Shown here in pieces: positions 51,774-61,393 of a stretch of DNA of 64,000 nt (the first letter of the stretch is position 1; each line of letters opens with the position of its first letter). The notes beneath the pieces are model-generated. The model ran no database searches, was not told the DNA's origin, and saw only the letters and a program-made list of their open reading frames with translations. This DNA is from Romboutsia lituseburensis (lineage in GTDB: Bacteria > Bacillota > Clostridia > Peptostreptococcales > Peptostreptococcaceae). Made by a program: the position numbers and the translations under genes. The stretch spans positions 1 to 64,000 of the forward strand of contig NZ_JANQBQ010000001.1 in NCBI RefSeq assembly GCF_024723825.1, read 5' to 3'.

Positions 51774-52130
51774 ATGAATTTTATCGCAAATGATAGAGAA
51801 CCAGTATATCTTCAAATTATAAGATATATGAGACAACAAATAGTAAAAGGAGAGCTTAAGCCAGGGGACCCTGTACCATCGAGAAGAGAGATGGCAGTAA
51901 GTATAAAGGTAAATCCAAATACTGTGCAAAAGGCATATAAGGAGATGGAAGAGATGGGAGTAATAAATACAGTTAGAACACATCAAAGTAAAATAACTAC
52001 TGATGAAAAAATAATATCTAAAATAAGAAAAGATCTTATACATGAATCATTGGAATTATTTATATCAAATATGAAAGCAATAGATGTTGAAAAAGAAGAA
52101 ATTATTAAAATCATAAAAGAGTCTTACTAG
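51774..52130 (+). CDS. GntR-family (YtrA-type) repressor, cassette 2
   Basis: A 118-residue protein: winged helix EPVYLQIIRYMRQQIVKGEL, VNPNTVQKAYKEMEEMGVI, and a short helical tail. Ribosome site GGAGGTG. It heads a cassette of ATPase, permease, a membrane-anchored protein and probably VanZ. It should bind the double operator just upstream. Confidence 0.9.
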   Translation: MNFIANDREPVYLQIIRYMRQQIVKGELKPGDPVPSRREMAVSIKVNPNTVQKAYKEMEEMGVINTVRTHQSKITTDEKIISKIRKDLIHESLELFISNMKAIDVEKEEIIKIIKESY

Positions 52131-52141
52131 GAGGAAAAGTT

Positions 52142-52834
52142 ATGATAGAAGTAAAAAATGTAAGTAAAAGATATAGAAAAGTCAAAGCACTTGATGATAT
52201 ATCATTTACTATTGAAGAAGGAAAAATAACATGCATATTAGGTATAAATGGTGTTGGAAAATCAACAATATTAAAAGCCATAAGTGGATTAGTTAGATTA
52301 GATAGTGGCGAAATACTTATAGACGGAGAAAAATTAACTTACAATACATATAATAAACTTGCTTTTGTACCAGATATAGATATACATTTTCCACAGATGA
52401 CTATAAAAGAAAGCTTTGAATTTATGAAGGACTTTTATAAAAATTGGAATGAAGAAAAAGCATATGAAATGCTTAAAATGTTTGATTTAACTGATGACAG
52501 ACGTATATGTAAACTATCAAAAGGAAACAAAGCAAGAGTTAAGATAATACTTGGATTTGCACAAGATGCAAAATATATTCTTTTAGATGAGCCTTTTTCA
52601 GGAATAGATATATTTAAAAGAGAAGAATTTATAGGAATTATGGCAAAATATATGAATGATGAGCAAAGTATAGTAATAACTACTCATGAAATTGCTGAAA
52701 TTCAAATGATAGTAGATGATGTAATCCTAATAAATAATGGAAAACTAGTAGAAAAGTTCAATGCAGAAGAACTTCGTGAAAATAAAGGAATGTCTATAAT
52801 TGACAAGATGAGGGAGGTTTATAAGGGTGAATAA
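52142..52834 (+). CDS. ABC transporter ATPase, cassette 2 (YtrB-like)
   Basis: A 230-residue ATPase: Walker A GINGVGKST, signature LSKGNKARV, Walker B YILLDEPFSG, switch histidine in TTHEIAE. It follows the GntR gene by 11 bases and overlaps the permease gene by 8 bases. Likely export or envelope-stress function, as in the Bacillus ytr operon. Confidence 0.9.
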   Translation: MIEVKNVSKRYRKVKALDDISFTIEEGKITCILGINGVGKSTILKAISGLVRLDSGEILIDGEKLTYNTYNKLAFVPDIDIHFPQMTIKESFEFMKDFYKNWNEEKAYEMLKMFDLTDDRRICKLSKGNKARVKIILGFAQDAKYILLDEPFSGIDIFKREEFIGIMAKYMNDEQSIVITTHEIAEIQMIVDDVILINNGKLVEKFNAEELRENKGMSIIDKMREVYKGE

Positions 52835-53654
52835 TATATTAAATTTATACGATATAGAATTAAAAAGAATATATAAATGGTATCTTGCACTATTATCAAT
52901 TTTACTAGTTGGTAATATAGGTGTTGTTACAAAACATATTAGAAATATAATAATGACAGTTGCAAGTGATACAAAATCAAAAGAAAGCCTAGCTTTAATG
53001 AAACTTCAACAAGCAAAGAAATACTTATACGAGACACATATTTATAATATATATGAGTCAACAACCTTGTTATTAGGTTTAGCAGTTTTAATTTGTTTAG
53101 TGTATGCACTAATTATATGGTATAGAGATTTTGTAGGAAAAAATAAAACAGGATATACATTATTTATGTTACCAAACAATAAATTTAATGTTTATATAGC
53201 AAAAGCTATAACTATAGTAGTTATGATATTTGGAGTTATGCTAATGCAAATGTTATTTTGGGGAGTTGATATTTTAATATTAAAAATAGTAACAAGTATA
53301 CCCATGAAAGAAATATTTGATCTTGCATTCAATACAAATGGTGTTATTAGAAATTTAACATTAATACAACCATATCTAATAGATTTTATAATGATAGATA
53401 TAATAGGTGTTATACTTGCTGTTTTAGTAATATTTACAGCAGTTATGATTCAAAAGTCTTTCAAAATTAAAACAGTAGGAATAGCACTAGGAATTATATA
53501 CGTATATGCATCAATAGTTATATTCTCATATATAGGTTCAATAACTCCATTCTCGGATAGAAATTTAATTGGACATATAATTTACTTTATAGGACTGTTT
53601 ATAGTATCAGTAGGATTATCATATACACTTTTAAATAAAAAAGTATATATATAG
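52827..53654 (+). CDS. ABC-2-like permease, cassette 2
   Basis: A 275-residue protein with six hydrophobic segments (first at about 15-35; the rest after residue 75) and a cytoplasmic loop YTLFMLPNNKFNVYIAKAIT resembling the TLP block of ABC-2 permeases. Partner of the ATPase just upstream; start codon GTG 52827 lies inside that gene. Confidence 0.8.
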   Translation: MNNILNLYDIELKRIYKWYLALLSILLVGNIGVVTKHIRNIIMTVASDTKSKESLALMKLQQAKKYLYETHIYNIYESTTLLLGLAVLICLVYALIIWYRDFVGKNKTGYTLFMLPNNKFNVYIAKAITIVVMIFGVMLMQMLFWGVDILILKIVTSIPMKEIFDLAFNTNGVIRNLTLIQPYLIDFIMIDIIGVILAVLVIFTAVMIQKSFKIKTVGIALGIIYVYASIVIFSYIGSITPFSDRNLIGHIIYFIGLFIVSVGLSYTLLNKKVYI

Positions 53655-53669
53655 AGGAGGGGATTTAGG

Positions 53670-54905
53670 ATGAATAAAAAAGCATCAAAAATAGTATTAG
53701 TTACAACAGTAGGTCTTATGCTTTTAACAACTGTAAGCATAGGAATAAGTAATAAGGAAGATTATGAAGTTAAAGATATAAGTGGAAATAGAAGTGTTTT
53801 AGATAATGTAAATGTAGTATACCAAGAGCATAATGGATATTATAAAACATCAGAAGTAAAAATATCAAAAGATAATATAGATGTAAAAAAACATTCAAAA
53901 GATTCAGTAAGATCACTTCCACTTAAAAAAGAATATAGAGAAAATAGAGATATATTTAAATCAGTTAATGATAGTAAAAATATGTATAAGACAGAAAACA
54001 GCATAGGTGAGATACATGCATCAAAAGATTATAAGACTAGTGACTATGGAGAGCTATATGCAAATGTGACAAGTAGAGATTTAAAATCTAAAAAAGATAA
54101 TTATTATGAAATACCTCTTAATTATAAATTTAAAAATAATAATGACAATAATTCAGTAAGTCAAACGATAGTATATAATAATGAATTATATGTATTAGTT
54201 GGAATAGATAAAAGTCCGGGGTACTTAGATGAAGAAGAAACAATTTCAATTAGCAAAGGTTGTTTAGCCAATATATATAAATTAGATTTAGAAAATAAAT
54301 CATCGGAGCTTGTAGCAAGTAGAGTAGTAGCAGATAAAGAAGATCTAGCTTCACTAAGTGACATATCATTTAAATATGAAAATACACTTTATTTTATAAA
54401 AGAAAGTATAGATGATTCAAATAAAGATAATATGAAGAGAAAATTTGAATTAATGAGTTATGATTTTAAAAATAATAAGTTTAATTCAGAAAAAATGCCT
54501 TTTGATATGAAAGCTAATAATAATATAAGTAATTTTTATGTTGAGGGAGATAAGGTAATATTATTAACAAATGATATTGTTAATAAAAATAAATTATCTA
54601 TGAAATTATCTACATTTGATTTAAAAAATAAAAAATGGATAAATCAAAATGAAGAATACAATATAAGTGTAGATGATAATAAAGATGGAATATCTATAAC
54701 AAGCATGAGATATATAGATAATAAATTATATCTAATAATTGACTCTAGTGAGTATGCAGAGAAAACAGGACCAAGTGCTCCATTAAATAGACAATATTTA
54801 TACGTTATAGACAAAAATACTAAGAAAAATTTATACTCAGGAATAATAAGAAATGACTCAACAACATATGTTTCACCAAACATATTAACAAATGATGAAA
54901 TATAA
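53670..54905 (+). CDS. membrane-anchored beta-propeller-like protein
   Basis: A 411-residue protein with an N-terminal hydrophobic anchor or signal (about 7-26) and an outside part of repeated strands with LYV/LYF/LYL motifs (YNNELYVLVGID, YENTLYFIKESI, IDNKLYLIIDSS), as in beta-propellers. It sits 15 bases after the permease with GAGGAGGGG, so it is probably an accessory subunit of cassette 2, comparable in place to extra ytr operon products. Confidence 0.65.
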   Translation: MNKKASKIVLVTTVGLMLLTTVSIGISNKEDYEVKDISGNRSVLDNVNVVYQEHNGYYKTSEVKISKDNIDVKKHSKDSVRSLPLKKEYRENRDIFKSVNDSKNMYKTENSIGEIHASKDYKTSDYGELYANVTSRDLKSKKDNYYEIPLNYKFKNNNDNNSVSQTIVYNNELYVLVGIDKSPGYLDEEETISISKGCLANIYKLDLENKSSELVASRVVADKEDLASLSDISFKYENTLYFIKESIDDSNKDNMKRKFELMSYDFKNNKFNSEKMPFDMKANNNISNFYVEGDKVILLTNDIVNKNKLSMKLSTFDLKNKKWINQNEEYNISVDDNKDGISITSMRYIDNKLYLIIDSSEYAEKTGPSAPLNRQYLYVIDKNTKKNLYSGIIRNDSTTYVSPNILTNDEI

Positions 54906-54947
54906 ATATATAGTTAAATAAAGTTTGTTTAACAAGGGGGCATTTAG

Positions 54948-55583
54948 ATGCAAATATTAGGAAGGGATATTTTAATAAGCTTATTAATTGTTATCATCAT
55001 AATGTATATAAGTTGCAAAAAAACCAAATTAAGCTCTACATATAAAATAGGAATTACACTGCTTTGTATAACTATGGTTATGGTATTTTCTCTAACAGGA
55101 GTTTCACCTATTAGTGGATTTAATACTACTATAAATATACATGATATAGAGATTATACCTTTTATTGGGATGATTGAAATGGTTAAAGGTGGGGGAACGC
55201 TTCATTCAATGATAAATATTTTAGGCAATATTATAATGTTTATGCCAATAGGATTTTTAGCACCAATATTATTTAATAAACTAGATAATTTAAAGTTAAT
55301 TGCAATACTTGGATTTTGTATATCATTATTTATTGAATTTACGCAGTTGTTCTTAGTTAGAGCTACGGATATAGATGATTTAATACTTAATACTTTTGGT
55401 ACAATACTAGGTTATCTAGTATTCAGTTGCTTAAAAAAATCAATTCCTGAGTTTAGAAAAAAAATAATTGGAAAGTCAAAAACTGTGCAAAATCAATTTA
55501 TGTTGTTTGCGTGTATAATGATTCCGTATATAGTAATTGTTATGTTTGGTTTTTATGATAGATATATTTATTGTATTAGATAA
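54948..55583 (+). CDS. VanZ-like membrane protein
   Basis: A 211-residue protein with five hydrophobic segments. The VanZ signature is clear: NILGNIIMFMPIGFLAP and EFTQLFLVRATDIDDLILNT, followed by GTILGYLVF. VanZ gives low-level teicoplanin resistance by an undefined envelope effect; VanZ-like proteins are widespread. It lies 42 bases after the propeller-like gene with AAGGGGGC and may be the last gene of cassette 2. Confidence 0.85.
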   Translation: MQILGRDILISLLIVIIIMYISCKKTKLSSTYKIGITLLCITMVMVFSLTGVSPISGFNTTINIHDIEIIPFIGMIEMVKGGGTLHSMINILGNIIMFMPIGFLAPILFNKLDNLKLIAILGFCISLFIEFTQLFLVRATDIDDLILNTFGTILGYLVFSCLKKSIPEFRKKIIGKSKTVQNQFMLFACIMIPYIVIVMFGFYDRYIYCIR

Positions 55584-55660
55584 TTATAAAACAAAACTTA
55601 AATAAATAACAAAATAATTTTTAGGATATCAACAGATAATTTTGTTGAAATTTTAAGATA

Positions 55661-55705
55661 AAAAAGTATTTTAAATTTATATATTATAAATTTAAAATAC
55701 TTTTT
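55661..55705. terminator. very long perfect hairpin terminator
   Basis: 21-bp perfect stem (55661-55681 with 55685-55705), 3-base loop, A run before and T run after. Ends the VanZ transcript. Confidence 0.8.
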
Positions 55706-55860
55706 TTATAAAATAAATTTTCGGCAAAATACATTAACCATTAAAAAAATTAAAAAAATGTTAAATTAGTTTACAATATTTAAATTTCTTACTTAAAATG
55801 ATATAATATTATCAAAATGAAAACGTATAATTTGTAAAATTATACGAGGGGGAATTTTAT

Positions 55861-57834
55861 ATGAAAAGTACAAAAGTAGGGGAAAGCTTTCGATTCATAT
55901 TTGGAATTATAGTATTAATTATTAGCATTATAACAATCACCAATTATGTAATTGCGGATTCAAGAGATGAATCTAAACATGTTTTATATATCAGTTCATA
56001 TAATCCAAATTTTGTGTCATTTGATGATCAAGTTAATAGAATAAAAAAAGAAATTGGTGACAATGTAGTACTACAAATTGAATACATGGATACAAAAACA
56101 TTTTATAGTGAAAAAAATGAAGAAAATTTTTATAATTCAATAAAATATAAAATAAAAAATTATAAAAAATTTGATGTTGTTATATGCGGAGATGATAGAG
56201 CTTTAAATTTTTCATTAGAGCATAGGAATGAGTTATTTAAAGATATACCGATAGTATATTTAGGAGTAAGTGAAATTAAATTAGTAAGTAAAGCAAATGA
56301 AGAAAAGGATACTTACGGAGTTACAGAATTCCCATCTATAAAAGAAAATATAGACTTGATTAGTAAACTACATAGTGGAAAGAATATAATAGCTATAACT
56401 GATAATCCAACTGAAGTAGCCACTGAGATAAAGGAGTTTTATAACTATAAAAATGAATATAAAAGTCTTAATTTTGAACATATATCATTAGCAGAAATTA
56501 CATATAAAGATTTTGAAAAACGTTTAATGAAATTAACGGATGATGATGTACTATTAGTTCTTTATGCATACAGAGATAAAGAGGGAAATGTATTGGGAAT
56601 AGAAGCGTCATCAAAATTTATATTAGAGCATACTGATGTTCCTGTATACGGAGTTCTAGATTATCATGTAAAAGAAGGATTTATAGGAGGAAGAACTATT
56701 AGCCACATCAATCAAGGTGAAGAAGCAGGGAAAATGGTTAAATCTTTGCTTGAAGGTCAAAAGCCACAAAGGAAGATTGTAAATGGAGATGCTATAAATC
56801 ACTATACATTTAATTATAACGCAATGAAAAAGCATAATATCAAAAAATGGGATATACCAAAAAAAAGTGAAATATATAATGATCCGATAGATGTATTAAA
56901 AGACTATAAAGAAGTTGTCATTGCAACCATTGTCTTATTAATAAGCCTTATAATAGTCATAATAGTACTTATAATGTATGTGATAAAAAGACTTCACTAT
57001 GAAAAGGAACTAGTAAAAGCAAAGGAATTAGCTGAAAATACAAATAAAGCTCAAAATAATTTTATATCAAATATTAGTCATGAATTAAGAACACCTATAG
57101 CAGTTATAATGTCCTCGAATCAATTATTAGACTTGAATATAAGAAAAGAACAAAGCAATTATCTTGAAAGTAATATACAAAAAACTAGTATAATTAAACA
57201 AAATTGTAATAGATTGATTAGACTTACAAATAACATTATAGATATAGCAAAAATAGATTCTGGATTTATGGATTTAAAGACTAAAAATATAGATGTAGTA
57301 TTTTTAATTGAAAGTATAGTAAATTCAGTTGTACCATATGCATCAACTAAAAACATAGATCTTATTTTTGATACTAATGAAGAAGAAGTAATAATGTCAG
57401 TTGATCCAGATAAAATAGAAAGAATAGTATTGAATTTAATGTCTAATGCTATTAAATTTTCAAAAGAAAATACAAATATATATGTGAATGTTCAAAAATC
57501 AAAAGAGATGCTTACATGTTCTGTAAAAGATACTGGTATAGGTATGGAACAAAAACATCTAGAAAATATATTTGAAAGATTTACTCAAATAGATGATATA
57601 ATGGTAAGAAAAAGTGAAGGTAGTGGTATAGGACTATCTCTTGTTAAATCATTTGTAAATTTACATGGCGGAGAGATTAAAGTTAAATCTAGTGTTGGAG
57701 AAGGTAGTGAATTTATAGTACAGTTACCAATAAAATTAGATGAAAATAGCGAATTAGAAAGTAAATATGAAGTAAGTAATATGGATGCTGTGGTTTTAAA
57801 AACTAGCGTGGAGTTTTCTGATATTTATTTCTAG
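55861..57834 (+). CDS. orphan sensor histidine kinase with ABC-type binding domain
   Basis: A 657-residue kinase. Signal/anchor at about 12-32, then an extracellular periplasmic-binding fold (about 40-330; VLYISSYNPNFVSFDDQVNR, GGRTISHINQGEEAGKMV) of the ABC_sub_bind type, a membrane helix (351-377), HisKA with His407 (ISHELRTP), and HATPase with N box NLMSNAIKF, G1 DTGIGM and G2 GSGIGLSLV. No response regulator gene is adjacent. The ligand is unknown; such domains often bind small amino-acid-like or sugar-like compounds. Confidence 0.88.
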   Translation: MKSTKVGESFRFIFGIIVLIISIITITNYVIADSRDESKHVLYISSYNPNFVSFDDQVNRIKKEIGDNVVLQIEYMDTKTFYSEKNEENFYNSIKYKIKNYKKFDVVICGDDRALNFSLEHRNELFKDIPIVYLGVSEIKLVSKANEEKDTYGVTEFPSIKENIDLISKLHSGKNIIAITDNPTEVATEIKEFYNYKNEYKSLNFEHISLAEITYKDFEKRLMKLTDDDVLLVLYAYRDKEGNVLGIEASSKFILEHTDVPVYGVLDYHVKEGFIGGRTISHINQGEEAGKMVKSLLEGQKPQRKIVNGDAINHYTFNYNAMKKHNIKKWDIPKKSEIYNDPIDVLKDYKEVVIATIVLLISLIIVIIVLIMYVIKRLHYEKELVKAKELAENTNKAQNNFISNISHELRTPIAVIMSSNQLLDLNIRKEQSNYLESNIQKTSIIKQNCNRLIRLTNNIIDIAKIDSGFMDLKTKNIDVVFLIESIVNSVVPYASTKNIDLIFDTNEEEVIMSVDPDKIERIVLNLMSNAIKFSKENTNIYVNVQKSKEMLTCSVKDTGIGMEQKHLENIFERFTQIDDIMVRKSEGSGIGLSLVKSFVNLHGGEIKVKSSVGEGSEFIVQLPIKLDENSELESKYEVSNMDAVVLKTSVEFSDIYF

Positions 57835-57855
57835 ACTTATAAATAAAAAAATCAA

Positions 57856-57890
57856 TTTGCTTAAGTAACTACATGGGCGCTACACTTTAT
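57856..57890 (-). repeat. dispersed repeat, copy 3 (minus strand)
   Basis: On the minus strand it reads AAAGTGTAGCGCCCATG, then TAGTTACTTAAGCAAA, lining up with AAGTGTATCGCCCACG, CAGTGGCTTAAGCGAA of copy 2. It lies just after the orphan kinase gene. Confidence 0.55.
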
Positions 57891-57943
57891 ATTACAAATT
57901 ACTTTGCATGTTGATTAAAACATATAATAATATTAAAAAAAAG

Positions 57944-57988
57944 AGTGTATTATATAATAAAAAAATTCATTTTAATACACTTTTTTTT
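57944..57988. terminator. terminator between convergent genes
   Basis: AGTGTATTA (57944-57952) pairs with TAATACACT (57973-57981), with A run before and T run after, serving both convergent genes. Confidence 0.65.
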
Positions 57989-58000
57989 AATAGTTTAATT

Positions 58001-58873
58001 TTAAACAGATTTATTATATTTAACTAAATCTTTAATAATTTTATTTTGCTCTTTTACATTTTTACTACATTTCCAAAGTGAGATACCATCTTTTGTATCC
58101 TTGTAATAAGATAAATTAATATCACCTGTATTACAACTTTTTAGTAAAATATTTATACATTTATTAGATTTAAGGTCATAATCTATATATAATTTTAGGT
58201 CATTAATTTCGTATAAGTAAGTAGCACGATTATCATTATTATTACCATTTTTTATTTTTTTTAATTTTTTATTATTAAGTAGAAGTTCTATATCTGAAAT
58301 TGATATTTTAGTATCATTTTCGATAGTACGAGCAATATTAAAATAAACCTCATATAAATAGTTTACATCCTTTAGCTTATTAACTACCTCAAAACACTGC
58401 TCTTGCTCATCTAGAGATCTAAGATTAAGCGACAAATCAAGTTTCCAATCATTAGTATTTAATTTTGAATATGATGTATTTAAGTAATTATTATCCCCTT
58501 TGTTTACATTATAAGAAATAGAATCGATTTTATCTAAAGTTTTTGTATTTGTATCTATATAAGATACTACAAGAAATTCATCTTTATTAGTGAATTCAAA
58601 ATTATTAGTTGAGTAAGTTAAGTTTGAATTGTTTTTAGTGCTATCAATTAGAGCGACGCTACCTGGAATATTTTCAACTTTTGTATCTGGAATTAAATCA
58701 TTAAGTTCATTAGAAAGAATGTTTTCTCCTCTTACATCTTTGTGAATAAGATTAAAATAAGATTCTTGAAGCAAGCTTAAATCTTTATTTTTAAAATTTA
58801 AAGCTACAGCAGAACCCATTATAACTATGCAGCTAATACAAATTAGTACATAGAATTTTTTATTGCCTTTCAA
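58001..58873 (-). CDS. membrane-anchored hypothetical protein
   Basis: A 290-residue protein with an N-terminal hydrophobic anchor (about 6-25) and a long asparagine- and aspartate-rich outside region; no catalytic motif. Two to three cysteines lie in the C-terminal third. I start it at TTG 58873 because the six Gs before it look like the ribosome site; ATG 58888 would read those Gs as codons. Function unknown. Confidence 0.65.
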   Translation of the reverse strand: MKGNKKFYVLICISCIVIMGSAVALNFKNKDLSLLQESYFNLIHKDVRGENILSNELNDLIPDTKVENIPGSVALIDSTKNNSNLTYSTNNFEFTNKDEFLVVSYIDTNTKTLDKIDSISYNVNKGDNNYLNTSYSKLNTNDWKLDLSLNLRSLDEQEQCFEVVNKLKDVNYLYEVYFNIARTIENDTKISISDIELLLNNKKLKKIKNGNNNDNRATYLYEINDLKLYIDYDLKSNKCINILLKSCNTGDINLSYYKDTKDGISLWKCSKNVKEQNKIIKDLVKYNKSV

Positions 58874-59020
58874 TTTGATGCCCCCCATTTTATATTGATA
58901 TTTAAACTATAATGCTACTTATTTAACTACAATATATAATATACTAAAATTTAAAGAAAATCGAATTCAAATCGGTTACAATTATATTAATAATTAAAAA
59001 TGTCAGGGGGAACGATTTTA

Positions 59021-59674
59021 ATGGATGAAAAATATATTGGAGTAATTATTAAAAATCAAGACGATAAAATATTATTATACAAAAATAATTACTACATAAA
59101 AATTAAAGTACAAGAAGATGAAGACATAAGTTTAGCAATAAAAAATGCTCTTAAAAAAAATGTAAACCAAGAAGCATATAGGATGGTTAGATATTATGAT
59201 AAAGCTATAAAAAATGAAAAAAGAATAATTGATAAAGAGGACAATATAAAAATGTATGTAGTTGAAGTGATATCTTACGATGAAAAATTAAAATTTATTA
59301 AATCACAAGAACTATTAAATCACCTAAAAAAATCACCAAGCAAAACTTTCTATGAATTGATATTTGTAAAGTATAAGCCGTACAAAGAATTAGCAGAAGC
59401 TTTACTCGCTATGATTATGATATTTTTAAGTACTATTATGATGATTAGTATAAAATATTTAGGATTAAACAACTTTATGTTTAAATTGCCACTTATACTT
59501 CAATTATTACTATTAGTAGTTATATTTGTAAGTGTGTTTAAATATTTAACACCATTATTAGTAAAAGTATTTATGAGAAAAAATATAGATATTAGAAAAA
59601 GTAGTACTATAAAGAGTATAACTACAGTAATAAGTATAGTAATGATGATGGGGGTAGCTACAGGGTTAATATAA
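59021..59674 (+). CDS. membrane protein with possible Nudix-like N-terminus
   Basis: A 217-residue protein. The first 110 residues (YIGVIIKNQDDKILLYKNNY, then MYVVEVISYDEKLKFIKSQE) have the strand pattern of Nudix-type domains, but the Nudix box glutamates are absent. Three hydrophobic segments follow (about 127-150, 158-180, 197-216). Start ATG 59021 with CAGGGGGAACG upstream. Function unknown. Confidence 0.6.
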   Translation: MDEKYIGVIIKNQDDKILLYKNNYYIKIKVQEDEDISLAIKNALKKNVNQEAYRMVRYYDKAIKNEKRIIDKEDNIKMYVVEVISYDEKLKFIKSQELLNHLKKSPSKTFYELIFVKYKPYKELAEALLAMIMIFLSTIMMISIKYLGLNNFMFKLPLILQLLLLVVIFVSVFKYLTPLLVKVFMRKNIDIRKSSTIKSITTVISIVMMMGVATGLI

Positions 59675-59755
59675 GACATATTTCAAAAATATCTATTAAT
59701 ATAGAATAATTAAAATGAATAGTTATAAATAAAAATAAATATAGAGGTGGTAAAA

Positions 59756-59956
59756 ATGATAAAAAAGATAGGGCTTATAAAAGAAATTGCTAGTAAAATA
59801 GGCAAAAAGAAAGCATATGAATTACTTGATATGGTAGAGGGGAATCAGCCTTTCGTAGCAGAAGTAAAAATAAAAAAATCTGGAATAAAATCTAAAAAAG
59901 AAGAAATAACATTAAAAGAAAATCAAAAGATAATACTTGAATACATAGAAGATTAA
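59756..59956 (+). CDS. small basic hypothetical protein
   Basis: A 66-residue lysine-rich protein starting at ATG 59756 after GAGGTGG. No membrane segment. Followed at once by a terminator, so it is probably a real short gene. Function unknown. Confidence 0.55.
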   Translation: MIKKIGLIKEIASKIGKKKAYELLDMVEGNQPFVAEVKIKKSGIKSKKEEITLKENQKIILEYIED

Positions 59957-59977
59957 AATGAAATAATAGTTTTTAAG

Positions 59978-60011
59978 AAGGATTTGTTAATATATAAGTT
60001 AGCAAATCCTT
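59978..60011 (+). terminator. intrinsic terminator
   Basis: AAGGATTTGTTAA (59978-59990) pairs with TTAGCAAATCCTT (59999-60011), one G-U pair, then TATATTAT. Confidence 0.65.
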
Positions 60012-60066
60012 TATATTATAGTCTAATTTTGTAACGAAGATCTAACAAAATTAGACTATAATATAA
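60011..60066. repeat. 22-bp perfect inverted repeat
   Basis: 22 bases (60011-60032) repeated as exact reverse complement at 60045-60066, 12-base loop; core ATAGTCTAATTTTGT. It overlaps the end of the preceding terminator and lies 35 bases before a decayed response regulator. Confidence 0.75.
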
Positions 60067-60100
60067 ATTGAAAAATAATGTATAGAAATGGAAGTACAAT

Positions 60101-60259
60101 ATGAATATATTAATAGCAGATGATGAAGTGATCATGATAAAAAAGAAAAGTAACACAAAGGTTCTTATGTTAACTGCTAAAAGTCAAATAGAAGATGAAA
60201 TTAATGCTTTAAGTTGTGGTGCAGACGAATATGTAAGTAAGCGAAAATTTATCACATGA
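60101..60259 (+). pseudogene. response regulator remnant with internal deletion
   Basis: A 52-codon frame: MNILIADDEVIMIK is the start of a receiver domain, and KVLMLTAKSQIEDEINALSC, then GADEYVSK is its end, but the middle with the phosphorylated aspartate is missing and the DNA-binding domain is gone. The frame stops just after running into sequence that belongs to the following kinase. Confidence 0.75.
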
Positions 60260-60281
60260 ATTTTGGAAAAAAGGAATAAGT

Positions 60282-61361
60282 TTGAAAAAGTTTTGGATAT
60301 CAAAGGATTCACTGTACAAACTTAATAATCAAAGTGTAAATAAGATATACAACCAGGGAAAATCAAAGTACAGTTTATTAGTCAAATTTATAAAAAAAGA
60401 TGATTATATTTTTGCAATAGGAACTATCATAGAACACTCACAAGAAACTATAGAAATTATAAATAGATTTAATATAATTATGAGTGCATTTTCTGTAATA
60501 TTAATATCTATATTAACTTTTATATTATCTAATAAAATAATAAAGCCAATAGAAAAATTAAAATTACTATCTAATGATATATCAAAGCTAAAATTTAGAA
60601 CAGAAGAAATAAAAACCAATGATGAGATAGAAGAACTATCCCAAAGTATAAATAAAATGAGCATAAACTTAGAAAAAGCTCATAATGAACTTAATAACAG
60701 AAATGAAAGTTTAAAACAATTTATATCTGATGCATCTCATGAGATGAAAACACCAGTAGCACTTATAAAAGCATATGCTATAGGGATTCAAGATGGAATA
60801 GACGATGGTACATTTATAGATACAGTAATTGAACAAAGTGAACATTTAACAGATCTTATAAATACATTACTTTATTGGTCTAAGTATGAAAAGAAAGAAT
60901 TTAATATGAGTAATTTTGACTTAAAGGAAAAATTAATTCATTGTATTAAAAAGTATGAAATTCTTATAGAGGAAAGAGATATAAAATTAAATGTAAAAAT
61001 AGATAATGATAATTTTATGATAAATGCTGATGAAAATAGCATAGAAATAGTCCTAAATAACTTAATAAGTAATGCAATAAAATACAATAGTAACAATAAG
61101 ATAAACATATTTTTATTAAAAGATAATGATGAAATATTTGTGTCTGTAAAAAATGGAATAAACAATATAAACAAAGAAGAAATAGATAATATCTGGAAGC
61201 CGTTTTATGTACTTGAAAGCTCAAGAAGTAAGGAATTATCAGGAACAGGGCTAGGGCTTAGTATAGTAAAAGAAATATTAGAAGCTCATAAGTTTGAATA
61301 TGGAGTAGATGTAAATGATGAAAATATAGAATTTTTCTTTATAGTTAAAAAAATACTTTAA
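60282..61361 (+). CDS. N-terminally truncated sensor histidine kinase
   Basis: A 359-residue frame from TTG 60282 (AAGGAAT upstream). It begins inside the sensor part, has one membrane helix (about 66-84), HAMP (about 85-137), HisKA with His153 (SDASHEMKTPVALIK) and HATPase (NNLISNAIKYNS, SGTGLGLSIVKEI). A normal kinase of this class has a first membrane helix and full extracellular loop; here that part was lost in the deletion that also removed the response regulator. The catalytic core is intact but without input and partner, so it is probably a pseudogene. Confidence 0.7.
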   Translation: MKKFWISKDSLYKLNNQSVNKIYNQGKSKYSLLVKFIKKDDYIFAIGTIIEHSQETIEIINRFNIIMSAFSVILISILTFILSNKIIKPIEKLKLLSNDISKLKFRTEEIKTNDEIEELSQSINKMSINLEKAHNELNNRNESLKQFISDASHEMKTPVALIKAYAIGIQDGIDDGTFIDTVIEQSEHLTDLINTLLYWSKYEKKEFNMSNFDLKEKLIHCIKKYEILIEERDIKLNVKIDNDNFMINADENSIEIVLNNLISNAIKYNSNNKINIFLLKDNDEIFVSVKNGINNINKEEIDNIWKPFYVLESSRSKELSGTGLGLSIVKEILEAHKFEYGVDVNDENIEFFFIVKKIL

Positions 61362-61393
61362 AATAAAAATAGAAACCAAATACATAAAGTAAT

